Positions 43,703-51,584 of a stretch of 64,000 bases of DNA are shown here, piece after piece; the first letter of the stretch is position 1, and every line of letters begins with the position of its first letter. The notes below the pieces were generated by a model. It saw nothing but the letters and a program-made list of their open reading frames with translations. It was not told the DNA's origin and made no database searches. The stretch is from NCBI GenBank assembly GCA_018658105.1, contig JABHVW010000015.1, positions 47,209 to 111,208 on the forward strand, read 5' to 3'. This stretch comes from Candidatus Peregrinibacteria bacterium. Its GTDB lineage: Bacteria > Patescibacteriota > Gracilibacteria > UBA1369 > 2-02-FULL-48-14. The position numbers and the translations under genes are program-made.

Positions 43703-43879
43703 ATGACACACTATATTTGTAAAGGAGGTTGCGAGGGAGTCGCTATTGCTGAAGGGCAGTGCCAAGCTCCTACTTGCCCACATTTCAACCATGATTTGCT
43801 TGTTTGCGAATGCCAAGAACAAGAACATCTTTCAAAATTAGAGACTCAAAACCCTACCGAAAATAATGAATCAGTATGA
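43703..43879 (+). CDS. Small cysteine-rich protein, probable metal binder
   Basis: Starting at MTHYICKGG gives 58 residues; the tracked start adds 22 hydrophobic codons without support, and part of that region belongs to the repeat after tRNA-Tyr. Six cysteines and several histidines are spaced as 'CKGGCEG', 'CQAPTCPH' and 'CECQEQEH', which suggests a zinc-binding mini-domain. Small Cys-rich proteins of this appearance occur in Patescibacteria. It overlaps the PAS gene by 14 bp and is co-transcribed with it, so the two may share a signalling role. Confidence 0.75.
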   Translation: MTHYICKGGCEGVAIAEGQCQAPTCPHFNHDLLVCECQEQEHLSKLETQNPTENNESV

Positions 43880-44387
43880 TGACTTAAGTCGGGATGAACT
43901 TGTTCAAAAGCTGCAAGATTTGCAGCGTGCTTTGGAGAAATCTATGAATGGAATTATGGTTATTGCTCCTGATGGCATGATCACTTTTGTGAATAAAGAG
44001 GGAGCACGGCTGAATGGCTATGCACCTGGCGATCTTCTTGGGAAGAATGTTTCTTTGTTTTTTGAAGGAAGAGATGATTTTACGCTAGATGGCCTGTTTG
44101 CTAAGACTAAAGAAAATGGAGAAATTAGAATTGAGGCGCCAGCGACAAGAAAAGATGGCCGCCATGTGATGCTCTCGATGAATATTTCAGTTTTAAAGAA
44201 TGAGAATGATGAACTGACTGGATATTTAGCTGTGGCTCAAGATATCACTAAACAGAAAGAGAGGGAGAAAGAGCTTGAGAATAAGAATGCTGAATTGACG
44301 AAAACAAATGATCTTATGGTTGGGCGTGAGCTGAAAATGGTTGAGATGAAAGAAGAATTAAAAAAACTAAAGCCTAAAGAGGAATAA
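43866..44387 (+). CDS. PAS-domain protein with C-terminal coiled coil
   Basis: 173 residues. A single PAS/PAC domain at about 22-135 ('MNGIMVIAPDGMITFVNKEGARLNGYAPGDLLGKNV', 'GYLAVAQDITKQKERE') follows a short N-terminal helix. The tail (135-173) is a coiled coil ending in Lys/Glu repeats. There is no kinase, GGDEF or HTH output domain, so it probably signals by pairing with a partner. It overlaps the Cys-rich gene upstream and is the last host gene before the tRNA-Thr insertion. Confidence 0.88.
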   Translation: MNQYDDLSRDELVQKLQDLQRALEKSMNGIMVIAPDGMITFVNKEGARLNGYAPGDLLGKNVSLFFEGRDDFTLDGLFAKTKENGEIRIEAPATRKDGRHVMLSMNISVLKNENDELTGYLAVAQDITKQKEREKELENKNAELTKTNDLMVGRELKMVEMKEELKKLKPKEE

Positions 44388-44446
44388 TCGCTGTGCCGCT
44401 TTTTTGCTAGACAAGCTTCGATGCAATTGATATAAATCCTTCACGA

Positions 44447-44522
44447 GCCATCTTAGCTCAGTTGGTAGAGCAACGGATTTGTAACCCGTAGGTCACCAGT
44501 TCGACTCTGGTAGATGGCTCCA
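44447..44522 (+). tRNA. tRNA-Thr(TGT), integration target of element 2
   Basis: A 76-nt tRNA. GCCATCT pairs with AGATGGC, anticodon loop TTTGTAA gives TGT, T-stem ACCAG/CTGGT, encoded CCA. The pair closing the anticodon loop is A31-C39, a mismatch. Element 2 begins within its last 19 bases, and a copy of that end lies at 57451-57470. Confidence 0.95.
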
Positions 44523-46144
44523 TACAATGTTTTCAACTTATTTTTAGAATCCAGCTCATCCTTAACGGATTTAGGGACACGGAGCTCAAGTTGTACATTG
44601 GTCCCGTCGAAGGTGATGGACTTAATTATCTCCTGTAGAAGTTCACGCTTTCTTTCGTATGAAGGCTCTTTCAGACTACTCTTGTACTTCTTGGCCATGT
44701 CTTTGAGTGAAGCGATCTTTTCGCCCTTGTCTTGCTCTACAGTCAGCTGGGAGTTAATTGCCTCAAGTTGTTCTGCGATTTCATCAGCTTCATCATCGAT
44801 GAGCTTTCTTTCTCCTTCTAATTCATCAATCTCGAATACCCCTCGCATGTAAGCTTCCTTTGCTCGTTTTCGCTTGTGCTGTAGCTCAGACTTACGATTT
44901 TCTAAAATCTCTCGTTCATCCATAAGTGACTGATAGTAGGAATCTTTCTTCAGGTCCTTTTCCATCTTCTCTAAAACACCTTTGGGCCTTTTTAAGATAT
45001 CTTCAACGATTTTCCACGTTGGCTCTGCGATGAGTTTTTCAGAGATATGAGGCACTTTACAGGGAGTCGTTGTCTTGTGCTTCGAGTACTTCCCGCACCT
45101 GTAATTCTTAGTCTTTTTAGCAGACATATAGCCTACAAAGTTGGACCCGCATGCGCCACACTGAATTTTCCCTGAGAGCAAGTAAATGTGCTTGGCATTA
45201 TTGGATTCTTTTTTCTCCTTTGCCATCTTCTCTTGGGCTTTTTTAAAAGTTTTCTGGTCGATGACTGCTGGGCATGAAAAATCTACCCATTCAGATCTGG
45301 GCTTCTCAACACGCTTTCCATTCTTGTCCTTTCCCGTTTTGTTGTAAAAATAAACACCCGTGTAGTGAGTTGCCCCCAGAATAAGCGTCACCTTTCTTCG
45401 ATCCCAAAAATGCTCTGGGTTTTTAGTTCTTTTGCGACCCCTCCTGGTACTGTCATGCGTTACTCGTAGCTTTGTCAGCTTTTGAGCAATTTGGGACCTG
45501 GTGTAACCCTGTTTTACGTACCAAACATATATTCTCCTTACCCATTGCTCTTCCTTCTTGTTCACTATCAGCCTTTGGTCCTTAACGTCGTAACCAAAAG
45601 GCACATTTCCACCTACATAATTTCCATCTTTTGCTGCTGCGAGTCTTCCTTCCGAAGTCCTAGATATGATGAGAGAGCGTTCAAACTCAGCCAGCATACC
45701 GAATAGTGTGAGCATCATCTGTTTTTGCGCTCTTTCCATTTCTGGTGCTAAATCTGAAACTGTTGTGTCCAGCGATTCCGTAACAGAAGTAAAGCCAACA
45801 TCACTTTTACCCATCTCCTTTACCGCTTCCAAAAGACCCAGGGTGCTCCTGTAAAGGCGATCCACTTTCATCACCGCTACGACATCCACTCGTTTATTTC
45901 GCACGTCTCTCATTAACCTGTCGAAGGCAGGTCTACTTTTTAAGGCACCTGAATAACCATCATCTTTGTAGACAAGTTTTTCATCGAATACCCAGCCGTG
46001 GGATTTCTCTCGTGCCTCGATGTATCCCTTGAGCTTGTTGAGCTGAACTTCAAGACCATAACCCTCCTTAGCTTGTTCGTTCGTGCTCACACGTATGTAG
46101 CACGCTATACGCTTTTTACTTGGCTTTTTTATATCTGTTGGCAT
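44453..46144 (-). CDS. Large serine recombinase (integrase of element 2)
   Basis: 563 residues. The resolvase domain begins 'CYIRVSTNEQAKEGYGL' with the nucleophilic Ser, followed by 'VMKVDRLYRS'. A recombinase domain, a zinc ribbon ('CGACGSNF...YRCGKY') and a long coiled coil (about 410-520) follow. The last 16 codons ('RTGDLRVTNPLLYQLS') are antisense to tRNA-Thr and lie in host DNA. In the excised circle the frame would continue as KFHFVQLALSSSLGHG and stop. The codons between are the shared 20-bp core. A separate lineage from the element 1 recombinase, but with the same layout. Confidence 0.94.
   Translation of the reverse strand: MPTDIKKPSKKRIACYIRVSTNEQAKEGYGLEVQLNKLKGYIEAREKSHGWVFDEKLVYKDDGYSGALKSRPAFDRLMRDVRNKRVDVVAVMKVDRLYRSTLGLLEAVKEMGKSDVGFTSVTESLDTTVSDLAPEMERAQKQMMLTLFGMLAEFERSLIISRTSEGRLAAAKDGNYVGGNVPFGYDVKDQRLIVNKKEEQWVRRIYVWYVKQGYTRSQIAQKLTKLRVTHDSTRRGRKRTKNPEHFWDRRKVTLILGATHYTGVYFYNKTGKDKNGKRVEKPRSEWVDFSCPAVIDQKTFKKAQEKMAKEKKESNNAKHIYLLSGKIQCGACGSNFVGYMSAKKTKNYRCGKYSKHKTTTPCKVPHISEKLIAEPTWKIVEDILKRPKGVLEKMEKDLKKDSYYQSLMDEREILENRKSELQHKRKRAKEAYMRGVFEIDELEGERKLIDDEADEIAEQLEAINSQLTVEQDKGEKIASLKDMAKKYKSSLKEPSYERKRELLQEIIKSITFDGTNVQLELRVPKSVKDELDSKNKLKTLYGAIYQSRTGDLRVTNPLLYQLS
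44504..44523. other. Left attachment site of element 2
   Basis: ACTCTGGTAGATGGCTCCAT, covering the tRNA-Thr 3' end, is identical over 20 bp to 57451-57470. Flanks differ on both sides. Confidence 0.88.
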
Positions 46145-46320
46145 GGATGTTCATTACTTTTCTAAAACAATTATATATTAAACTGGAGGAGAATATAATA
46201 CTGCAACTTTTTGGGTCTATTTTTGCCCCATACGGCCCCTTCAATTCCATTGATTGCCAAAGACGCATTCACAAAGTTTGCGGGCGGATATGAGTACCTT
46301 AAGGGTTGAATTCTTTAATC

Positions 46321-47952
46321 TTAGCCCATAAAACCCGTACGGAAATTCTGCACCTGGTGATCTCTTCCCTTTGGCTGATGATTAAACATCACCAACTGCC
46401 CGATTTCACAAACTATTTTTTCCAATTCTGTCTTTCTCTTGCCGCCTCTCTTCGTGCGCTTCTTGATTAGAATGTCCACCAAAACTTCTGGTAATTTTTC
46501 TTTACGTATCTTTAGCCCGTATCTGCCTACAATAGCCTCTATAAGTCCTTTTTTCCGTGAAGTGTTTTTTCGGACATCTCGAACTTGTTTGACAGTTATT
46601 TTATTACTTTTATTTTGCCTTTTGATTGCCTCAACAATTTCAGTATTAGTGAAATTAGCTTCTTCGAATGATGAGTTCTTTTTTTTAGCTCCCCAAATTT
46701 TGATTCGAAGTGGATCCAATGTCCTTTTCAAGTGTGGATGCTCATTAATCCTATTCTTTTTTGTTTTAAATTTATTTCTAGCCTGTCTAGCATTATTTTC
46801 ATCATCTATTAAAAAAAACATATACGTCTGCTTCTCATGCATATACTCAATGAACTGAATCCACTTTTCATACTTTAATTTATCACTTCCTAAAGCCCTG
46901 AATTCAATCCCTAATAATTTCGGTGAATACCCCATAAATGCGAATAATTTTGAGATTGCCTTCCACTCTTGCCCCTCAGTGAAAATAATAGCCCTTGGCT
47001 TTGGGTTTATATTGAATTCATTGGTTAGAAATTCCAACATTTTGTATGGAGCGGTGAAAATCTCCTCTCCATACATTCTTTCCTTCCATATTGGCAGGTG
47101 AGAAGTCTTAGCTCTCTTGGAAAGATCAAACCAATCATATGCATCGCGGACCCCTTTTTTAGATAAATCTTCTCCTAAATCTTTAAGAAAAAGGAAAAGA
47201 ATATCTACAATGCCATGTAAGTCTTGTGCAACCAATGCATCACCTCTTAACTTCTGCTTTTTTTCGAAATCAACATATTTAAGAACTAGATGCCAATGTG
47301 CCAATGGATTTAATCCTTTCAATATTAGTGCTACTTTCTTTGTCCATTTGACTACTTCTTCAACACTTAGATTTATGCTGTCTAAACTTTCTTTAGGCTT
47401 GAATTTTCCCGCCGTTATTGCAGTATTGCGGTATCGTTGTAAAGCGCTTAAGACTACACGTTTTTTACTACACATAAATGTACCCCCTAAGATTAGGGTT
47501 CCATAGTCACGAAGTTCTCCAACTCTACCGTCGCTCATCACCTCTGGTAAATAATAATCTTGGATTGCAATTAACAGCTTAAGGAGCTTACTAAATTCAA
47601 TATTTTCTTCCCGTAAATGCTCTTTATTTGCTTTTAACATTTGCTTCCAATCTCCACATTGTAATTCAGAATTAAGAGACAAGGATTTTTCTCTGAATTC
47701 TTCTAGAATAAAAAGGTTAAAAACTTGAAAAGTAGAGTAATAGCTTTGCTTCTCGTGAATGAATACAGGTGAAAAAAGTTGCTCATCATTGTAAAAATCT
47801 AATAGTTTAACAAAATTATCTTTTGATCTTCCAATATTGTGAAACCTACGTAAGCATAACTTGAAAAATGCCTCTTCAGACAAAAGAGGATTTTGCGAAC
47901 TTCTTGGAATTTCTTTACACAATGCCTTTGAGTTTTTTCTATAGCCCTTCAT
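46321..47952 (-). CDS. TOPRIM-domain protein of unknown family, possible defence nuclease
   Basis: 543 residues. The first ~310 are helical and unrecognised, without a P-loop. Around 315-400 lies a TOPRIM-like core: 'RAIIFTEGQEWKAISKLFAFMGY' (Glu), 'LGIEFRALGSDKLKYEKW' and 'TYMFFLIDDENNARQARNKF' (Asp-Asp-Glu metal site), as in OLD-type nucleases and primases. The tail is very basic ('KKRTKRGGKRKTE') and may bind nucleic acid. It starts ten bases after the LexA-like gene and is co-transcribed with it. Its setting beside a TIR operon suggests defence, but this is inference. Confidence 0.6.
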   Translation of the reverse strand: MKGYRKNSKALCKEIPRSSQNPLLSEEAFFKLCLRRFHNIGRSKDNFVKLLDFYNDEQLFSPVFIHEKQSYYSTFQVFNLFILEEFREKSLSLNSELQCGDWKQMLKANKEHLREENIEFSKLLKLLIAIQDYYLPEVMSDGRVGELRDYGTLILGGTFMCSKKRVVLSALQRYRNTAITAGKFKPKESLDSINLSVEEVVKWTKKVALILKGLNPLAHWHLVLKYVDFEKKQKLRGDALVAQDLHGIVDILFLFLKDLGEDLSKKGVRDAYDWFDLSKRAKTSHLPIWKERMYGEEIFTAPYKMLEFLTNEFNINPKPRAIIFTEGQEWKAISKLFAFMGYSPKLLGIEFRALGSDKLKYEKWIQFIEYMHEKQTYMFFLIDDENNARQARNKFKTKKNRINEHPHLKRTLDPLRIKIWGAKKKNSSFEEANFTNTEIVEAIKRQNKSNKITVKQVRDVRKNTSRKKGLIEAIVGRYGLKIRKEKLPEVLVDILIKKRTKRGGKRKTELEKIVCEIGQLVMFNHQPKGRDHQVQNFRTGFMG

Positions 47953-47962
47953 AGGGTGAGGA

Positions 47963-48565
47963 TTATACTGGCGAATATACGCCTTTTACTACACCTTCAA
48001 TATACAGGTCACCTTCTTCAACAAGTAAAGGGGCATATTTTGGATTCAAAGATTCTAAGAAAATCTGCCCTTCACTCTTACGATACACCTTGATCATGGC
48101 CATTTCTCTGTAGACACAAACAATAATGTCACGGTCACTTACCACGTTGCTACGCTGAGCGATGATCAGGTCACCACTTGCAATCTTTGGCTCCATTGAA
48201 TCGCCTCGTGCTTTAATCATAAAAGCTTCTGAGGCAGAAAATCCAAAGATTCGCGAAGATATGGGCATTTTTTCGATTGGATTTCCATCTAGAATGGCTC
48301 CACTTGGCCCACATTGTGCAAGTCCATAAAGGTTCACGTAGGTGACAGGATTTTCTGGGTTGTCACTGAGCACCTGGTAGTCGTTGGGATTCGACGGGTT
48401 CCTTCGTAAAAGCCCCTTTTTCTCAAGCTGCCCAATGTGATGGATGACGAGAGTATGGCTAGAAAGATTCAACTTCTCCTGAAGTTGTCGTAATGTGAGA
48501 GGTGCTGACTGGTATTCCTGAAGCAAATCAAGAAGCTGTTGTTGTGTAGCGTGGAGTTTTTTCAT
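47963..48565 (-). CDS. LexA/UmuD-type S24 repressor
   Basis: 200 residues. A winged-helix N-terminus resembling LexA ('TQQQLLDLLQEYQSAPLTLRQLQEKLNLSSHTLVIHHIGQLEKKGLL') is joined to an S24 peptidase domain with catalytic Ser in 'ARGDSMEPKI' and Lys in 'EMAMIKVYRK'. Autocleavage would occur near 'LAQCGPSG', in place of the common Ala-Gly. It should respond to DNA damage through RecA. Genes on both sides, the TOPRIM gene and the divergent TIR operon, are candidates for its control. The TATAAT lies seven bases before the ATG, so the message is probably leaderless. Confidence 0.9.
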   Translation of the reverse strand: MKKLHATQQQLLDLLQEYQSAPLTLRQLQEKLNLSSHTLVIHHIGQLEKKGLLRRNPSNPNDYQVLSDNPENPVTYVNLYGLAQCGPSGAILDGNPIEKMPISSRIFGFSASEAFMIKARGDSMEPKIASGDLIIAQRSNVVSDRDIIVCVYREMAMIKVYRKSEGQIFLESLNPKYAPLLVEEGDLYIEGVVKGVYSPV

Positions 48566-48571
48566 GCTTTC

Positions 48572-48600
48572 ATTATAGGAACTAATGCTACAAAAGTGAA
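48572..48600 (-). promoter_or_regulatory. Promoter of the LexA-like gene
   Basis: On the minus strand TTCACT and a perfect TATAAT with a 17-bp spacer, ending seven bases before the ATG. In the same divergent spacer (48566-48671) TTGGTC occurs twice, 12 bp apart (48624 and 48636), a candidate operator for the repressor. Confidence 0.5.
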
Positions 48601-48671
48601 GCCCAAATCATTTTCTATTTGCCTTGGTCAATGTTTTGGTCTAAGATGCTCACTGTTATTAAATTTCACTT

Positions 48672-48890
48672 ATGGCAAACATAATTCATGGCAACCAGGA
48701 TGGAGAGAACGGAGAGAATCAAAGCTACAAAATCCCTGGGAGAGGTACGGTCTCAAGGCCAAAGCTGGCGAAAGAAGTAGATCAAGGGAAGCATCCAAAC
48801 TTTCACACAATAAAAGTCGGGAATAAAAAGTTCGTACGGGCAAATCCAGACAACAAAAAGAAGAACAACGTAGACCCTAACCAGTCCTAA
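48672..48890 (+). CDS. Small conserved-type protein heading the TIR operon
   Basis: 72 residues, polar and basic, with no membrane segment. The core 'YKIPGRGTVSRPKLAKEVDQGKHPNFHTIKVGNKKFVRANPDNKKKNN' is reminiscent of DUF3892-type small proteins, though I am not sure of the assignment. Its TAA shares one base with the ATG of the next gene, so the two are translationally coupled. It could be a sensor, inhibitor or adaptor for the membrane/TIR pair. It starts 106 bp from the divergent LexA-like gene. Confidence 0.7.
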   Translation: MANIIHGNQDGENGENQSYKIPGRGTVSRPKLAKEVDQGKHPNFHTIKVGNKKFVRANPDNKKKNNVDPNQS

Positions 48891-49279
48891 TGGAGAACAA
48901 GCTTAAACATCTCGAATTTATTCAAGGTATAATCAGTAGAATGGCTGCTAATTCATTCTACCTAAAAGGTTGGTCCCTCACGGTGTTTTCTGGATTATTA
49001 GCTTTATCTGTAGATCAGGGTGAAGTCGCTCTGCTACTGGTTGCGGTATCATCAAGCGTCCTCTTTTGGCTCCTAGATGGATATTATTTGTGGCAAGAGC
49101 GATTATTCCGACATCTTTATGACTCAGTTCGGCTTCTCGAAGAAACGCAGATTGATTTTGCAATGAAGATTGACTCTTCTAAAGAGAAATACTTGTGCGT
49201 ACTCACCTCTAAGACAATTTTTTTATTTTACTTTGGCATGCTATCAGCAGCAGCTTTAACATATTTTTTAACCAAATAA
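48890..49279 (+). CDS. Three-helix membrane protein of the TIR operon (candidate effector)
   Basis: 129 residues. The N-terminal amphipathic part 'KHLEFIQGIISRMAANSFYLKGWS' leads into hydrophobic segments at about 27-42, 46-62 and 108-127, with a cytosolic helical stretch between ('YYLWQERLFRHLYDSVRLLEETQ'). The layout resembles SLATT-type predicted channel proteins found with nucleotide-signal defence systems. It would be a plausible membrane-disrupting effector answering a TIR-made signal. It is coupled to the gene before (one-base overlap) and lies three bases before the TIR gene. Confidence 0.75.
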   Translation: MENKLKHLEFIQGIISRMAANSFYLKGWSLTVFSGLLALSVDQGEVALLLVAVSSSVLFWLLDGYYLWQERLFRHLYDSVRLLEETQIDFAMKIDSSKEKYLCVLTSKTIFLFYFGMLSAAALTYFLTK

Positions 49280-49282
49280 CAA

Positions 49283-49726
49283 ATGGCAAGGAAAGTTTTT
49301 TTTAGTTTTCATTACTCACGCGACCATTGGCGTGTATCTCAAGTTAGAAACTCCAAGATTGTAGGCTTCGAAAAAAGTCCGTTCTATGATCACGCTCAAT
49401 GGGAAAAAATTAAGAGAGGAGGAGATCAGTCAATCAAAAACTGGATCGAAGATCAGCTAAAGGGAAGCTCCGTAACGGTGGTTCTAGTTGGAAGTCAGAC
49501 TGCTTCTCGTAGATGGGTGAAGTATGAAATCCAACGGAGTATTGCGCTTGGAAAGGGGTTGATTGGCGTAGACGTCAGTAAGATCAAAGATCAAAATGGA
49601 CAAACCGATGATACTGGAGCAAACCCTCTACCAAGTGGCTACCCTTTGTATAGATGGAACTCTGACAATGGACGTCAAAATTTAGGCTCATGGGTAGAAA
49701 AGGCAGCTCAAAGGGCTGGTAGATAA
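49283..49726 (+). CDS. TIR-like protein, ThsB/DUF1863 type
   Basis: 147 residues covering a whole DUF1863 (MTH538-type TIR) domain: 'RKVFFSFHYSRDHWRVSQVRNS', 'SIKNWIEDQLKGSSVTVVLVGSQTASRRWVKYEIQRSIALGKGLIGVDVSKIKD'. In Thoeris, ThsB proteins of this fold sense phage and make an NAD-derived cyclic signal. No ThsA (SIR2 or Macro) effector is present here; instead a three-helix membrane protein lies just upstream. This swap is the reason to suspect a variant Thoeris-like system. The gene ends two bases before the convergent tyrosine recombinase. Confidence 0.9.
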   Translation: MARKVFFSFHYSRDHWRVSQVRNSKIVGFEKSPFYDHAQWEKIKRGGDQSIKNWIEDQLKGSSVTVVLVGSQTASRRWVKYEIQRSIALGKGLIGVDVSKIKDQNGQTDDTGANPLPSGYPLYRWNSDNGRQNLGSWVEKAAQRAGR

Positions 49727-49728
49727 CA

Positions 49729-50598
49729 TCAATGCTCTACTTTGTTCTGTAAATCTTGCAATCTATTTTGCGTATAACCTGTAGTAGTGTTCAGATTGGA
49801 ATGTCCAAGCAACTGAGCCAGGCCCACTAAATCTCCTGGGTGCCGCTGCAAGTAGCGATAGGCGAAGGTGTGGCGTAGACAATGCGGCGAGCACTTCACT
49901 TGAGCATGATTGGCATACTTATCCACTACCTTGTTTATAGTCACAGTGCTTTTAAGTGGACCCCGTTGGCCATGAAGTAACTTTGGCCCATCTACTCGCT
50001 CTATATACTCACTCAAAATGGGGCGAATCTTTAGGCTGAGAGGCACTATTCGAAATTTATTACCCTTTGATGCTCGAATATTTACGATGCCCTTCTTTGG
50101 GCTCATTTCAATGTCCTCTAAACGAAGCGCCATGACTTCGGACGCCCGCAGTCCACCAAACAACATAAGGCAAATAATCACTTTGTCGCGCAGGGAGCCT
50201 CGTAATTCTAACTCTTTCAGAAGCTTTCGCGTGTCTTGCTCTGTAAGAGAGCGAGGTGCTAGTGATTGCAAGGGGAGGGATTTTACTTTTCTTGTTGGGT
50301 CTTTCAGTTCGGGCTGCTCTTCTTGGGCAATTTTGAATAGCATTTTGAGAGTAGCGAGCCTTCTGTTTATCGTGCTGGGTTTGTGGGAAGTCAAATACTG
50401 GTTTTTGTAGTCGATCACATCCATTGGAAGTATTTGCTCTAACCTTAGCGCTTCACCATTCATAGTTTCATACCACTTTTTGAAGTGTCGAAGGTCTGAC
50501 AATAAGGCCTTTACAGTACTGGGTGCTAAGTCTTGCTCCAGCAACTTTTCTAGCCACCAACTGTTATTTTGCGAGTTTTCTAGTGCGTACTGGGTCAT
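49729..50598 (-). CDS. XerC/D-like tyrosine recombinase
   Basis: 289 residues, of XerC/XerD size. N-terminal SAM-like domain (about 8-95, 'LAPSTVKALLSDLRHFKKWYE') and catalytic residues Arg in 'LFGGLRASEV', Lys in 'ASKGNKFRIVPL', 'CLRHTFAYRYL', 'LLGHSNLNTT' and Tyr in 'TGYTQNR'. It is convergent with the TIR operon. With a serine integrase at the tRNA end, this enzyme probably resolves circular dimers or acts at an internal site; the 74-bp repeats at 55695 and 57225 are one possibility. Confidence 0.93.
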   Translation of the reverse strand: MTQYALENSQNNSWWLEKLLEQDLAPSTVKALLSDLRHFKKWYETMNGEALRLEQILPMDVIDYKNQYLTSHKPSTINRRLATLKMLFKIAQEEQPELKDPTRKVKSLPLQSLAPRSLTEQDTRKLLKELELRGSLRDKVIICLMLFGGLRASEVMALRLEDIEMSPKKGIVNIRASKGNKFRIVPLSLKIRPILSEYIERVDGPKLLHGQRGPLKSTVTINKVVDKYANHAQVKCSPHCLRHTFAYRYLQRHPGDLVGLAQLLGHSNLNTTTGYTQNRLQDLQNKVEH

Positions 50599-50696
50599 AA
50601 TGTGAGGGTTTTAGATGCTTTTGGGGCGGAACTGTATTAATAATTGTAGTTATTTAGCGAGTCAAAATTTGGAAAAGAACGCGGACTTATAAGGCC

Positions 50697-50978
50697 TTAT
50701 AAGTCGGGTCTAGCAATTACGAGAGCAACAATGCCATCATGAAGTGCTTGCGCACCAAGCTCTTCATAATGCAGGATTATGAAATCTGCTATTTTACTGT
50801 ATGAAACTCTTTTCGACATGAAGCCTCTTTTCTGTTCTTCTAAGTTTTTCTTTACTTTAGTTACGAGCTTAATTTTATGTGCTGTTTCGTTGTCGTAGTT
50901 TTTCTGAACCCATAAATTGTGAAGTTCCTCTTGGATTCTCCAAAGCTGCCCTAAACGTTTGAGTGTTGGTTTGTTCAT
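50697..50978 (-). CDS. Small hypothetical protein
   Basis: 93 residues, soluble and basic. Mostly helical by composition ('LKRLGQLWRIQEELHNLWVQKNYDNE', 'KVKKNLEEQKRGFMSKRVSYSKIADFIILHYEELGAQAL'). There is no recognised motif. The reading frame, ATG start and position in an otherwise empty 480-bp gap support it as a real gene of element 2. Confidence 0.5.
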   Translation of the reverse strand: MNKPTLKRLGQLWRIQEELHNLWVQKNYDNETAHKIKLVTKVKKNLEEQKRGFMSKRVSYSKIADFIILHYEELGAQALHDGIVALVIARPDL

Positions 50979-51082
50979 ATCCTGTACTAAGTCAGCAGGC
51001 CTAGCCAGCGACGTTACTTTTACTGTTTAAAGTCTAGTTCCAGGTTGGAGAAAGGACAATGTCAAAGTGGCTAATTTCAGGT

Positions 51083-51544
51083 TTACCACACACCTATGTC
51101 TTCCATAAGACTCCGAAATTCGTAGTCATTACACATGTCTCTGTAATCATTAAACTTCTTGAGGCTCTTACATGTAGTTCCCAGAACATTAACGACACAA
51201 ACGTAGTCAGATCGAACTATTGCTCCATAGCCATTCGTTGCATCTACAGTATATTGGACTGTATAGAAGTTCTCAGCTGGATTTTCAGGCTTCTTTCCGT
51301 CTAATTCCCCCATTGATCCACAGTAATAAATTCCCTCCATTTCTCCTTGCAGAACATCTGGCTTACCAATGAATTTGGCATCAGCAGGATTCTTTAGGGA
51401 ATTGAGAAGCACTTCACGTGTATCTCTAATGAGCTCCTTTTTAAAACTAAAAGGTTGAGTAACAGCTAGAGTTAAAAGAATGAATGCAGCTGCTGCTCCT
51501 GCGCCCCAAAAGATGTGTTTTTTTGAAAGTCTAATTTTGTTCAT
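51083..51544 (-). CDS. Small membrane-anchored exported protein
   Basis: I use the ATG giving MNKIRLSKKHIFWG (51544); the tracked GTG at 51568 adds eight codons. A transmembrane segment at about 10-28 is followed by a soluble domain with four cysteines ('YYCGSMG', 'SDYVCVVN', 'TTCKSL', 'DMCNDY'), probably disulfide-bonded outside the cell. 'LLNSLKNPADAKFIGKPDV' and 'YTVQYTVDATNGYGAIVRSDYVC' resemble small exported proteins of phages and plasmids. It begins about 40 bp from the interlocking repeats. Confidence 0.6.
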   Translation of the reverse strand: MNKIRLSKKHIFWGAGAAAAFILLTLAVTQPFSFKKELIRDTREVLLNSLKNPADAKFIGKPDVLQGEMEGIYYCGSMGELDGKKPENPAENFYTVQYTVDATNGYGAIVRSDYVCVVNVLGTTCKSLKKFNDYRDMCNDYEFRSLMEDIGVW

Positions 51545-51584
51545 GATGTACTGGTTATGAGTAGACACTCATGCACGTCAAAAA

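Noticed and set aside
48539-48826. Plus-strand 95-residue ORF before the TIR operon
   Set aside because: It crosses the LexA-like start and promoter and overlaps the mini-protein gene in another frame; no supporting features.
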